64,000 bases of DNA from Neptunitalea lumnitzerae (lineage in GTDB: Bacteria; Bacteroidota; Bacteroidia; Flavobacteriales; Flavobacteriaceae): positions 806,001 to 870,000 of the forward strand of contig NZ_BRVO01000002.1 in the NCBI RefSeq assembly GCF_027924185.1. Direction: 5' to 3'. Below are positions 1 to 8,496 of this stretch, piece after piece. Made by a program: the position numbers and the translations under genes. The notes beneath the pieces were generated by a model. The model saw only the letters and a list, made by a program, of their open reading frames with translations. It had not been told where the DNA came from and made no database searches. The number at the start of each line of letters is the position of its first letter. Position 1 is the first letter of the stretch.

Positions 1-1
1 T

Positions 2-247
2 GACACCGAGGATATACCCGAAATGCGAAACCTTAAAAATATAGATATTGCCTTTGTATGTATGAACCTACCCTATACAATGACGGTTGATAAGGCAGCT
101 GAAGCAGTACTAGACTTTGCTCCTAAAACCGTATACCCTTACCACTACAGAGGACAAGATGGGAAAAGCGACATTGGAAAATTTAAAGAACTTACAACAT
201 CTGAAAGTAAAGATATAGAAGTTAAACTTCTTGAATGGTATCCTTAA
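2..247 (+). CDS. MBL-fold metallo-hydrolase, C-terminal fragment
   Basis: The frame is open from the left edge to the stop, so only the last 81 residues of this gene are present; the ATG at 23 is internal. The fragment reads DTEDIPEM, then a strand ending FVCMNLPYTM, then a YPYHYRG segment. This order (acidic D-T-E-D-x-P-E loop, 'MNLPYTM' strand, late Pro-x-His) is what I know from the C-terminal part of UlaG-like beta-lactamase-fold metal hydrolases, where the late His is a metal ligand. The substrate cannot be told. It converges on the amidase gene at 329, with a shared terminator between them. Confidence 0.7.
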   Translation, partial: DTEDIPEMRNLKNIDIAFVCMNLPYTMTVDKAAEAVLDFAPKTVYPYHYRGQDGKSDIGKFKELTTSESKDIEVKLLEWYP

Positions 248-272
248 AATTACTTTCGCTATACGTTAAAAA

Positions 273-307
273 AAAAGATCCTTCTAGATAATTTAGAAGG
301 ATCTTTT
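273..307. terminator. Bidirectional intrinsic terminator
   Basis: A perfect 14-bp stem, AAAAGATCCTTCTA paired with TAGAAGGATCTTTT, around a 7-nt loop, flanked by A and T runs on both sides. It lies between two convergent genes and can stop transcription from either direction. Confidence 0.85.
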
Positions 308-328
308 CTATTATAAATTATAGCAAGA

Positions 329-1459
329 CTATAGTGCCGGTTCTGGAACTGATACACTTTTAGTTAAATCAATGGCAAAGTTTTCCTTTGTTGGAATAGC
401 TATCTTAATATTAGCTAAAGAAGATAGATTATCCACGTAAGACTCTAATACCTCCTTAAAATCAACTACAAAAAAGGAAGGTGATCCATACATTCGTATA
501 TAGTACTTTAAATTTTGGGTATCTGAAATAGTAAGCCATTGGGTTAAATCTGAATCTTCACTTAGCGGATTTGCATCGATTCCTTCTCTAATAGTTCCAA
601 AAGGAATATCAATAGTATTTAATACATGTACTGCTAAATTAACCGACTCTTCTGTAGTTTCTGGTTCATACGCATAATTTACCATCATAGCAGCTCTCAC
701 AAATCTGCTTACCGGAGTAGAATTTGCAGGCAAGCCACTAAATCCAGTACCTTGAGAAGGACAACTAACAGAAAAACGAGCACCTTCGCGGGCAGGCTGA
801 TTAAAAGGAGTAATATTTGAATAATTATTTAAGTTTAGTTTCTGCCAAGGAAATACTGGGTCGTTGGTTAAAACTCCAATATCACTATTGTCATGAATTT
901 GTAATTTCCCATCTGTAAACTCAATAACGATAGCATTCCCTTGAGCGTCATTCACTGGGAAATGCATCAAAAAACCAGGATTATCTTTTGTAAATTCATT
1001 TATGGGGTTTGTTACTACTATTTCAGGTAACTTATTTTTCACATCTTCAACACTACTACATGTGCTTAAAATCCAATTAGTCAAATAAGGGTACCATAGC
1101 ACGCTATTATCAGAAGCTTCTTTTCCATCTTGGTACTCAGCTACAGTGAGCACCATATCTCCTGTAACAAGTCCTTCACTATTCATTCCGTTAGCAGCAA
1201 AATCTATTTTAAAAGAGTTCATTCCTATAAATGAATATAAGCCTTCCCATGTATGTAATTTTTTAACATCTATTGACTCCAAATCATCTATAGGAAGCCC
1301 AAGTTGTAGAAACTTCTCTATCAAGAGAAGCTTATCCTGTACGTATTGGTATCCCTTCGGACGAAAAAACACTTCAGAGTTTAGAAATTTAGCGTACTCC
1401 ATGGTACGGCCTACGATGGTATTTCCATCTTTACTGTTGATTGTAATACTGGTACACAT
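329..1459 (-). CDS. Linear amide C-N hydrolase, choloylglycine hydrolase / penicillin V acylase family
   Basis: A 376-residue Ntn-hydrolase starting MCTSITIN: removal of Met1 exposes Cys2, the catalytic nucleophile of the family. Other family signatures are GRTMEY at 17-22 (Arg18; Glu21 where bile salt hydrolases usually have Asp), the LTND motif around Asn199, and SRFVRAA at 251-257. Family members hydrolyse amide bonds of conjugated bile acids, penicillin V or N-acyl homoserine lactones. In a free-living flavobacterium the last kind of substrate, or another acyl amide, is more likely than bile salts, but that is inference. There is no signal peptide; the start is fixed because Cys must follow the initiator Met. 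It has its own candidate promoter and looks monocistronic. Confidence 0.85.
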   Translation of the reverse strand: MCTSITINSKDGNTIVGRTMEYAKFLNSEVFFRPKGYQYVQDKLLLIEKFLQLGLPIDDLESIDVKKLHTWEGLYSFIGMNSFKIDFAANGMNSEGLVTGDMVLTVAEYQDGKEASDNSVLWYPYLTNWILSTCSSVEDVKNKLPEIVVTNPINEFTKDNPGFLMHFPVNDAQGNAIVIEFTDGKLQIHDNSDIGVLTNDPVFPWQKLNLNNYSNITPFNQPAREGARFSVSCPSQGTGFSGLPANSTPVSRFVRAAMMVNYAYEPETTEESVNLAVHVLNTIDIPFGTIREGIDANPLSEDSDLTQWLTISDTQNLKYYIRMYGSPSFFVVDFKEVLESYVDNLSSLANIKIAIPTKENFAIDLTKSVSVPEPAL

Positions 1460-1524
1460 AACAAATAAATTATTTAAGTTATTAATTCATAAGATTTAGA
1501 GGGGGCTAAATCATTGATATACAC

Positions 1525-1532
1525 CAAAATTA
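1525..1532 (-). promoter_or_regulatory. Candidate -7 promoter element for the amidase gene
   Basis: On the minus strand this reads TAATTTTG, an exact match to the Bacteroidota consensus TAnnTTTG, 65 nt upstream of the ATG at 1459. No TTG was found at the -33 distance, so support rests on the -7 element alone. Confidence 0.4.
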
Positions 1533-1630
1533 CTTTATCAAAACACTAAAAAAATACGTAAAAAATGGTATTTTCTTACTTCTAATACAATTAAAAGCGC
1601 ATAAATCCATTTTTCAACTACTTTTTTAAA

Positions 1631-1658
1631 AACAAAAAAGCCGCTATAAAGCGGCTTT
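1631..1658 (-). terminator. Intrinsic terminator of the C1 peptidase gene
   Basis: Reading the minus strand, AAAGCCGC, a 6-nt loop, GCGGCTTT, then a T-rich tract. It sits about 20 nt after the stop codon of the peptidase gene. Confidence 0.85.
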
Positions 1659-1679
1659 CATGTTCGTTAAATATAAAAA

Positions 1680-2855
1680 TTAACTCTTATAAATCTTTTT
1701 AGGAATTGCTTTTTTGTTTACCAATAAAGCAGTGGTTTTGTACTTCACAAAGTTCTTAGTTACAAATAAATACCCCATGTAATCATTAGATTCTCCCCAT
1801 GAGTTTTTTACTATGTAGTATTCTTTACCATTTTGGTCCTTAGCTAAACCTACAATTTGCATACCATGATCATCTGTAGTAGTATAGTTATCAAATGCTT
1901 CTTGACGCATTTCTGGAGTAATTTCAGCTTCCGGTTGTGGACCATTAAACATATTGTCTTTTTCTTCTGCTGTCATATACTTATAATCCATTTCTGGTAC
2001 ATAAGCTACACCGTTTTTCCAGCTAAAATATTTCTCACTAACATCAGTAGCCCAACCTACTGTATACCCATTTTCTAAAGCATTATCAATAGTAGCTGTT
2101 AAGTCATCCATTTGTACGTTGTAAGCATAATCAAAACTCCAGTTGTCTGGTACCGGAAAAAATACTTCTTCATATAATGGCTCATTAGGAATACAAGTTA
2201 ATTCTAAATAATTATCAGCTTTTAACCCTATAACCTCATCTGCGAAACTTTTTGGTGTGTAAGTCTTACCTTTATATTCAAAATTTTCAGGTACTTCACC
2301 TAAATAGCTATCCAATACAGCTGTAAAAGCTTTAATCCAATTTGGTGTTAATTGACGGTTTTTATTTTGAATAACACCATCTAGCATTCCTTTAAGAGCC
2401 GCTTGCATCTCACCAAATCTATTAATATCGGTACCATAATTCAATCCATTATACACTTCTTGTGGTAACGCACCATAGGTATCGTACATATTTATTACAT
2501 CATGCAACGCACCGCCGTCTCCCCATCCAAGGTTTCCATGCATACGTACATAATTTTTAGCTTTCTCTATATAGGTACATCTAGCGGTATAAATTTCAGC
2601 AATATCTACAGGCTCTTTCCCTTCTCTAATCATTTCAGACTCTAAAAACGAGTTTCCTGAATAACTCCAACAAGTACCACTACTTCCCTGATTTTTCACA
2701 GAAGTTCTTTCTAAGTTTATAATCGGGGTAAACTCAAATCCTGCTGTAGCGCTTAAACTCTGGTTATCCTTTAAGGAAGCAATCAAATCATCCTGTGCAT
2801 GTGCCGAAAAGCCAATAAAACCAGCTAAGGCAAACGTCATTACTATTTTTTTCAT
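1680..2855 (-). CDS. Secreted C1-family cysteine peptidase (bleomycin hydrolase / PepC-like)
   Basis: 391 residues with a signal peptide (MKKIVMTFALAGFIGFSAHA, then Q). The papain-type catalytic residues are in place: NQGSSGTCWSYS with Cys62 and the oxyanion Gln55, DDHGMQIVG with His330, and VKNSWG with Asn351. Spacing and the long insertions between Cys and His fit subfamily C1B (bleomycin hydrolase, aminopeptidase C). Cytosolic PepC enzymes have no signal peptide; this exported form is the type common in Bacteroidota, probably acting as a periplasmic or outer-membrane aminopeptidase in peptide scavenging. It is a single-gene unit with a strong terminator. Confidence is high for the fold and catalytic type, moderate for exo- versus endopeptidase action. 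Confidence 0.88.
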   Translation of the reverse strand: MKKIVMTFALAGFIGFSAHAQDDLIASLKDNQSLSATAGFEFTPIINLERTSVKNQGSSGTCWSYSGNSFLESEMIREGKEPVDIAEIYTARCTYIEKAKNYVRMHGNLGWGDGGALHDVINMYDTYGALPQEVYNGLNYGTDINRFGEMQAALKGMLDGVIQNKNRQLTPNWIKAFTAVLDSYLGEVPENFEYKGKTYTPKSFADEVIGLKADNYLELTCIPNEPLYEEVFFPVPDNWSFDYAYNVQMDDLTATIDNALENGYTVGWATDVSEKYFSWKNGVAYVPEMDYKYMTAEEKDNMFNGPQPEAEITPEMRQEAFDNYTTTDDHGMQIVGLAKDQNGKEYYIVKNSWGESNDYMGYLFVTKNFVKYKTTALLVNKKAIPKKIYKS

Positions 2856-2934
2856 AATTCTGATTTAAAAATATCCTGCTAATTTACTCATTATGATTTG
2901 AAAAAGGAATTGTTAAAATCCTTTAAGTTTTGTT

Positions 2935-2978
2935 AAAAAAATAAGGCTGAAGTAATACGTATTACTTCAGCCTTATTT
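2935..2978 (-). terminator. Strong intrinsic terminator of ettA
   Basis: A perfect 40-nt palindrome (2939-2978): AAATAAGGCTGAAGTAATAC followed directly by its reverse complement. On the minus strand it is followed by a run of T (2935-2940). It lies just after the ettA stop codon. Confidence 0.88.
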
Positions 2979-3001
2979 AAAACCTTATTAATATGTAGAG
3001 A

Positions 3002-4693
3002 TTAATCTCTAATCAATTTTTTGTATTTAATACGTTTAGGAGTTATATCTCCTAATCGTTTTTTCTTATTTTCTTCATATTCAGAGAAACTACCCTCAAA
3101 GAAATATACTTGTGAATCGCCTTCAAAAGCTAAAATATGTGTACATATTCTATCTAAAAACCAACGGTCGTGAGAAATAACCACCGCACAACCCGCAAAG
3201 TTTTCTAAACCTTCTTCTAAAGCTCGCAGCGTATTCACATCTAAATCGTTGGTAGGCTCATCTAGTAACAATACATTCCCCTCTTCTCTCAAGGTCATTG
3301 CTAAATGCAGTCTATTACGTTCTCCTCCAGATAATGTAGCCACCTTTTTATTTTGTTCACTACCCGAAAAATTAAACCTACTTAAATAAGCTCTTGAATT
3401 TACCTGACGGCCACCCATCATTATTAATTCCTGACCATCACAGAAATTCTCCCAAATAGATTTTTCCGGATCAATATCTTTATGTGACTGGTCTACGTAA
3501 GCTATTTTAGCAGTATCTCCTACAGTAAAAGTTCCTTTATCAGGTGTTTCCTCTCCCATAATCATACGGAAGATAGTAGTTTTACCAGCACCATTAGGTC
3601 CTACAATACCCACAATACCTGCTTGTGGCAAGGTAAACTTTAAATCTTCATATAGTAACTTATCACCAAAAGCTTTCGAAACACCTTCTGCATCAATTAC
3701 ATTGGTACCCAAACGAGGTCCGTTAGGAATGTAAATCTCCAGTTTGTCATCTAATTGCTTTTGATCTTCATTCATCAATTTATCATAGTTCTTCAAACGT
3801 GCTTTTTGTTTCGCTTGGCGCCCTTTTGGTGCCATACGTACCCATTCCAACTCACGTTCTAAAGTTTTCTGACGCTTAGATGCTTGCTTTTGCTCTTGTG
3901 CTAAACGTTTTGCTTTTTGGTCTAACCAAGAAGAATAATTTCCTTTCCAAGGAATTCCCTCTCCTCTATCTAACTCTAAAATCCAACCAGCTACGTTATC
4001 TAAGAAATAACGGTCGTGCGTTACTGCTATAACAGTACCCGCATATTGCTGTAAATGTTGCTCTAACCACAGTACAGATTCTGCATCTAAGTGGTTGGTA
4101 GGCTCATCTAATAATAATACATCTGGTTGTTTCAATAACAGTCTACACAATGCTACACGTCTTCTTTCCCCTCCAGACAATACCTTAATTGGTGTTTCTG
4201 GGTCTGGCGTACGCAATGCATCCATAGCAATTTCTAACTTGGTATCTAATTCCCAAGCATTAGTAGCATCAATCTTATCTTGTAGTTCAGCTTGTTTGGC
4301 CATTAACTCATCCATCTTATCCGGATTTGAGTATACCTCTTCCAAGCCAAACATATCATTAATCTTGTTATACTCTTCTAAAACCTGAACGGTTTCTGCA
4401 ACCCCTTCCTTTACAATTTCAATAACCGTTTTTTCTTCATCTAATTGCGGTTCCTGAGCTAGGTAGCCCACGGTATAACCAGGAGCAAAAACAACATCTC
4501 CTTGAAAATTCTTTTCTAGACCGGCAATAATCTTTAATAACGTAGATTTACCCGATCCGTTTAAACCAAGAATCCCAATCTTAGCTCCGTAGAAGAAACT
4601 TAAATAAATATCTTTTAAAACTTGTTTTCCTGTACTTTGGTAAGTCTTACTTACCTTGTTCATGGAAAATATAACCTTCTTATCGTCTGACAT
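3002..4693 (-). CDS. ettA: Energy-dependent translational throttle protein EttA (ABC-F ATPase)
   Basis: 563 residues, close to the usual 555 of EttA. Two ABC cassettes are complete: Walker A GLNGSGKST at 43-51 and GPNGAGKTT in the second half; signature LSGGERRRVAL and LSGGERNRLHL; Walker B LLLDEPTNHLD and LLLDEPTNDLD. There are no membrane segments, as expected for ABC-F proteins. EttA binds the ribosomal E site and gates the first peptide bond according to the ATP/ADP ratio. The linker (about 245-310) is rich in Arg, Lys and Gln. A 59-codon membrane protein gene lies 36 nt upstream on the same strand and may be cotranscribed. Confidence 0.93.
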   Translation of the reverse strand: MSDDKKVIFSMNKVSKTYQSTGKQVLKDIYLSFFYGAKIGILGLNGSGKSTLLKIIAGLEKNFQGDVVFAPGYTVGYLAQEPQLDEEKTVIEIVKEGVAETVQVLEEYNKINDMFGLEEVYSNPDKMDELMAKQAELQDKIDATNAWELDTKLEIAMDALRTPDPETPIKVLSGGERRRVALCRLLLKQPDVLLLDEPTNHLDAESVLWLEQHLQQYAGTVIAVTHDRYFLDNVAGWILELDRGEGIPWKGNYSSWLDQKAKRLAQEQKQASKRQKTLERELEWVRMAPKGRQAKQKARLKNYDKLMNEDQKQLDDKLEIYIPNGPRLGTNVIDAEGVSKAFGDKLLYEDLKFTLPQAGIVGIVGPNGAGKTTIFRMIMGEETPDKGTFTVGDTAKIAYVDQSHKDIDPEKSIWENFCDGQELIMMGGRQVNSRAYLSRFNFSGSEQNKKVATLSGGERNRLHLAMTLREEGNVLLLDEPTNDLDVNTLRALEEGLENFAGCAVVISHDRWFLDRICTHILAFEGDSQVYFFEGSFSEYEENKKKRLGDITPKRIKYKKLIRD

Positions 4694-4729
4694 TGATTGT
4701 TATAAATTGATTATTAATTACTAAATATA

Positions 4730-4909
4730 CTAAACTCTACCTTTTAAGGCATTAAAAACCCATGCTATAGCAAAAAATCCAATTCCTACCGATGCAAATC
4801 CCCATCCGGCTACTTCGTTGTATCTAAAAGCTCCAAGACCAATTAAAAGTAGTCCTACTATAATCATTATTATGGTGGCATACGCCAACACTGTATTCTT
4901 ATTCATCAT
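4730..4909 (-). CDS. Small two-helix membrane protein, CAL67264 family
   Basis: A short ORF of 59 residues beginning MMNKNTVLAYATIIMI. It has two hydrophobic helices (about residues 8-27 and 34-52) separated by a short polar hinge with RYNEVAGWGF, and ends in ALKGRV. I recognise it as the CAL67264-type small membrane protein found throughout Flavobacteriaceae; its function is unknown. Start is either Met1 at 4909 or Met2 at 4906. It is codirectional with ettA and 36 nt upstream of it. The high conservation I remember for this family and the translatable length argue for a real gene despite its size. Confidence 0.8.
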   Translation of the reverse strand: MMNKNTVLAYATIIMIIVGLLLIGLGAFRYNEVAGWGFASVGIGFFAIAWVFNALKGRV

Positions 4910-5035
4910 AATTCTTAAATTCTAAGTAAAAATTAGGCTTATCTTGTCGTTTTATAAAAGCAACTTTTTAAGTTAAAAACTAAAAAATTCTTCTTTTGAC
5001 ATTTTATCAGATTGCAAATATCGCAATTTTCAAAG

Positions 5036-5129
5036 AATTTTATGGTAATAGTATTATAAAGCTTTTTGTATTTTAGCAAAACTTACCATAAAATTTAATA
5101 GAATTTACAATTTTTCATTGGTAAGTTTT
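5036..5129 (+). promoter_or_regulatory. Three-arm inverted repeat upstream of the carboxylase gene
   Basis: Arm 1 (AATTTTATGGTAA, 5036-5048) is exactly complementary to arm 2 (TTACCATAAAATT, 5083-5095). Arm 2, read as AAAACTTACCA (5078-5088), is also exactly complementary to arm 3 (TGGTAAGTTTT, 5119-5129). A promoter-like TTTTTGTATTTTAGC lies between arms 1 and 2. The arms may be operator half-sites around the promoter, or arms 2 and 3 a 5'-UTR hairpin. Confidence 0.5.
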
Positions 5130-5147
5130 TAAAAATCAGTATTCAAC

Positions 5148-6776
5148 ATGGATATAAACTTCAATAAAAATGAGGATCATAACAAACTACTCGTTTCTAG
5201 TTTAAAACATAAACTATCAAGAATATATAAAGGTGGCGGTGAAAAACGAATCGAAAAATTACACTCGGAAGGTAAACTTACTGCTAGAGAGCGTATTGAT
5301 TATTTATTAGACACCGATACCCACTCTATAGAAATTGGTGCCTTAGCTGGTGATGGCATGTATGAAGAACATGGTGGATGCCCAAGTGGTGGGGTTGTTG
5401 TAAAAATTGGGTATGTAAGCGGTAAACAAGTTATTGTTGTAGCTAATGATGCCACCGTAAAAGCAGGCGCTTGGTTCCCTATAACCGGTAAAAAGAATCT
5501 GAGAGCTCAGGAGATTGCCATGGAAAACAAGTTACCTATTATCTATCTTGTAGATAGTGCTGGTGTATATTTACCAATGCAAGATGAAATTTTTCCTGAT
5601 AAAGAGCACTTTGGTAGAATTTTTAGAAACAATGCTCAAATGAGTAGTATGGGTATTACCCAAATTGCTGCAGTAATGGGTAGTTGTGTTGCAGGCGGTG
5701 CTTATTTACCAATTATGAGCGATGAAGCTTTAATTGTAGATAAAACCGGAAGTATCTTTTTAGCAGGTAGTTATTTAGTAAAAGCCGCTATAGGAGAGTC
5801 TATTGATAATGAAACTTTGGGAGGTGCTACTACACATTGTGAAATAAGTGGAGTGACCGACTATAAGATGAAAGATGATAAGGAAGCCTTAGATACCATC
5901 AAGAAAATTGTTGGTAAAATTGGTGATCCGGAAGTTGCAGGGTATAACAGAATTAAACCTGCGGCTCCCACTGAAAACCAAGCCGACATTTACGGAATAC
6001 TGCCAAAATCTAGAACCGACCAGTACGATACAAAGGAGATTATTAAACGATTGGTTGACGGTTCTGAATATGAAGAATACAAAGAAGGCTACGGAAAAAC
6101 CATTATTACTTGTTATGCGCGTATTGACGGATGGGCGGTTGGTATAGTTGCCAACAACCGAAAACTGGTTAAAACAAAGCAAGGAGAAATGCAATTTGGA
6201 GGTGTAATATATTCAGACGCCGCAGATAAAGCTACCCGATTTATAGCTAATTGTAACCAAAAGAAAATACCATTGGTGTTTTTACAAGATGTTACTGGTT
6301 TTATGGTAGGTAGCAAAAGTGAACATGGTGGTATTATTAAAGATGGTGCTAAAATGGTAAATGCAGTGGCTAACTCTGTAGTACCAAAATTTACCATAGT
6401 AATGGGAAATTCTTATGGAGCAGGAAACTATGCTATGTGTGGTAAAGCCTATGACCCAAGACTTATTGCTGCATGGCCCAGTGCAGAACTTGCAGTAATG
6501 AGTGGTAACTCTGCTGCTAAAGTATTAATGCAAATAGAAAAGGCTTCGTTAAAAAAGAAAGGAGAAGTTTTAGACCAAGCAAAAGAAGAAGAATTATTTG
6601 CTAAAATTAAGTCTAAATACGATGCGCAAGTGTCCCCTTATTATGCAGCCGCACGTTTATGGACCGATGCTATTATTGACCCACTAGATACAAGAAAATG
6701 GATTTCTATGGGGATAGAAGCTGCTAACCAAGCGCCTATTGAAAAAAGATTTAATATGGGTGTACTTCAAGTTTAA
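5148..6776 (+). CDS. Acyl-CoA carboxylase beta (carboxyltransferase) subunit, methylcrotonoyl-CoA carboxylase-like
   Basis: 542 residues, the usual length for biotin-dependent acyl-CoA carboxylase beta subunits. Both crotonase-fold halves are present: the N-terminal half with GSCVAGGAYLPIMSDEA and the C-terminal half with GNSYGAGNYAMCGKAYDPR and the WPSAELAVMSG motif. The 'YGAGNYxMCG' form resembles methylcrotonoyl-CoA carboxylase (leucine breakdown) more than propionyl-CoA carboxylase, which reads 'GGAYGGAY'. The biotin carboxylase and carrier subunit is not in this window. The M1 peptidase gene starts 24 nt after the stop and is probably cotranscribed. The upstream region has the three-arm repeat described separately, a possible control site. 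Substrate specificity is inferred only from motif resemblance. Confidence 0.87.
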   Translation: MDINFNKNEDHNKLLVSSLKHKLSRIYKGGGEKRIEKLHSEGKLTARERIDYLLDTDTHSIEIGALAGDGMYEEHGGCPSGGVVVKIGYVSGKQVIVVANDATVKAGAWFPITGKKNLRAQEIAMENKLPIIYLVDSAGVYLPMQDEIFPDKEHFGRIFRNNAQMSSMGITQIAAVMGSCVAGGAYLPIMSDEALIVDKTGSIFLAGSYLVKAAIGESIDNETLGGATTHCEISGVTDYKMKDDKEALDTIKKIVGKIGDPEVAGYNRIKPAAPTENQADIYGILPKSRTDQYDTKEIIKRLVDGSEYEEYKEGYGKTIITCYARIDGWAVGIVANNRKLVKTKQGEMQFGGVIYSDAADKATRFIANCNQKKIPLVFLQDVTGFMVGSKSEHGGIIKDGAKMVNAVANSVVPKFTIVMGNSYGAGNYAMCGKAYDPRLIAAWPSAELAVMSGNSAAKVLMQIEKASLKKKGEVLDQAKEEELFAKIKSKYDAQVSPYYAAARLWTDAIIDPLDTRKWISMGIEAANQAPIEKRFNMGVLQV

Positions 6777-6800
6777 TATTTTATATTCTAATTAATTTAT

Positions 6801-8426
6801 ATGATTCAAAAAGTTATTGCAGGTGTACTTATACTGGTAGGGATTTCTGCCAATGCACAGCTATTACAAGAAAAAGAAAAGTATACAAAAGCTGATACCC
6901 TTAGAGGAAGTTTACGAAAAGAACGAAACTTTGATGTTTTGCATTATACACTAGATGTAAAAGTAGAACCTGAAAAAAAATACATTAGCGGGTCTAATAT
7001 CATAGGCTTTGTTCCTAATGAAGAATTAACGGATATACAAATAGATTTATATGCCAATATGAATGTAGACTCCATTATTTTTGATGGAAAACCTTTAAAG
7101 TATACCCGTGAATTTGATGCAGTGTTTATTCATTTTCCACAGCCTTTAGAAAAAGAAGTTACAAGTATTCAATTTTATTACTCTGGTAACCCTACAATAG
7201 CTAAACATGCTCCTTGGGATGGAGGCTTTGTTTTTACCAAAAGTGAAAGCGGATTACCGTGGATAGCCACTGCTTGTCAAGGTGCTGGTGCTAGTTTATG
7301 GTGGCCTAATAAAGACCATCAATCTGATGAGCCAAACAATGGTATGGATATTTTTGTAACAGTACCTAATACCTTAATGGATGTTTCTAACGGTAGACTT
7401 ATGGGGAGTGTACCTGTAGATGAAGAGTATACCAAATGGCATTGGGCTGTTACCAACCCTATAAACAATTACGACGTAGCCTTAAACATAGGAGATTACA
7501 CGCACTTTGGAGAAAATTACAAAGGACTTGATATGGATTTCTATGTATTAAAGGAAAACCTTGAAAAAGCAAAAGTTCATTTTGAAGAGGTTAAACCAAT
7601 GATGGATTGCTTTCAAGAAAAGTTTGGTACGTATCCGTTTAAAGAAGATAGCTATAAGTTAGTAGAAACACCGCATTTAGGAATGGAACATCAAAGTGCT
7701 GTTGCTTACGGAAATAAGTACCTAAAAGGATATTTAGGTAACGACCTATCTAGAACAGGAGTTGGTTTGCTGTGGGACTTTATTATTATTCATGAAACAG
7801 GTCATGAATGGTATGGAAATAGCATTACCGCTAAAGATATTGCAGATATGTGGATTCATGAAGGGTTTACTACGTATAGTGAAGCCGTATATATAGAGTG
7901 TAGATGGGGATATGAAAAAGCACAGACCTACTTAAACGGTATGAAACTTAGCATACAAAACGATCGTCCGGTAATTGGAGATTATGGTGTAAATAAAGAA
8001 GGTAGCGGAGATATGTACAATAAAGGGGCTATGCTAGTAAACACCTTAAGACATATTATTAATGATGATGAAAAATGGTGGAAAATTTTAAAGGATTATA
8101 CCCTACACTTTAAACACCAAACGGTTACTACAGAACAAGTAGTGTCTTATTTTGAAGAAGCTTCTGGCTTAACATTAAAACCTGTTTTTGATCAGTATTT
8201 AAGATACACTACAATACCTGTGTTACAATTAAAGCAAGATGGGAAACATGTAATGTACAGATGGGAAACAGCAGTACCAAATTTTAGTATGCCCTTTAAA
8301 ATCACTAACAATGGTAAAACAGAAATGCTACAAGCTACCAATGATTGGAAAAAACTAAAGAAAAGTAAACTAAAAAATATCAAAGTAGATACAGATCATT
8401 TCTATATTAAAACACAAATATTATAA
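6801..8426 (+). CDS. Secreted M1-family metallopeptidase
   Basis: 541 residues with a signal peptide ending ISANAQ at residue 20. The zinc site is HETGHEW (His331, Glu332, His335) with the third ligand Glu354 in WIHEGFTTYSE, the usual 18-residue spacing of M1. The exopeptidase motif GxMEN appears as GMEHQSA at 294-300, with His for Asn. The N-terminal beta domain (about 45-220) is typical. The protein ends shortly after the helical domain, so it lacks the long C-terminal arch of aminopeptidase N and is closer to leukotriene A4 hydrolase-like short forms. It follows the carboxylase gene by 24 nt and ends at a bidirectional terminator. Confidence 0.88.
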   Translation: MIQKVIAGVLILVGISANAQLLQEKEKYTKADTLRGSLRKERNFDVLHYTLDVKVEPEKKYISGSNIIGFVPNEELTDIQIDLYANMNVDSIIFDGKPLKYTREFDAVFIHFPQPLEKEVTSIQFYYSGNPTIAKHAPWDGGFVFTKSESGLPWIATACQGAGASLWWPNKDHQSDEPNNGMDIFVTVPNTLMDVSNGRLMGSVPVDEEYTKWHWAVTNPINNYDVALNIGDYTHFGENYKGLDMDFYVLKENLEKAKVHFEEVKPMMDCFQEKFGTYPFKEDSYKLVETPHLGMEHQSAVAYGNKYLKGYLGNDLSRTGVGLLWDFIIIHETGHEWYGNSITAKDIADMWIHEGFTTYSEAVYIECRWGYEKAQTYLNGMKLSIQNDRPVIGDYGVNKEGSGDMYNKGAMLVNTLRHIINDDEKWWKILKDYTLHFKHQTVTTEQVVSYFEEASGLTLKPVFDQYLRYTTIPVLQLKQDGKHVMYRWETAVPNFSMPFKITNNGKTEMLQATNDWKKLKKSKLKNIKVDTDHFYIKTQIL

Positions 8427-8431
8427 AGGCA

Positions 8432-8466
8432 AAAAGGGATAGTTTCACCAAAAAACTATCCCTTTT
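8432..8466. terminator. Bidirectional intrinsic terminator
   Basis: AAAAGGGATAGTTT pairs with AAACTATCCCTTTT over a 7-nt loop, between the convergent M1 peptidase and GH127 genes. Confidence 0.85.
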
Positions 8467-8496
8467 CTAAAACAAACAAATTATAACTATAATAAC

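Noticed and set aside
5889-6397. Minus-strand ORFs inside the carboxylase gene
   Set aside because: They are antisense shadows of a well-conserved coding region with no recognisable domain.
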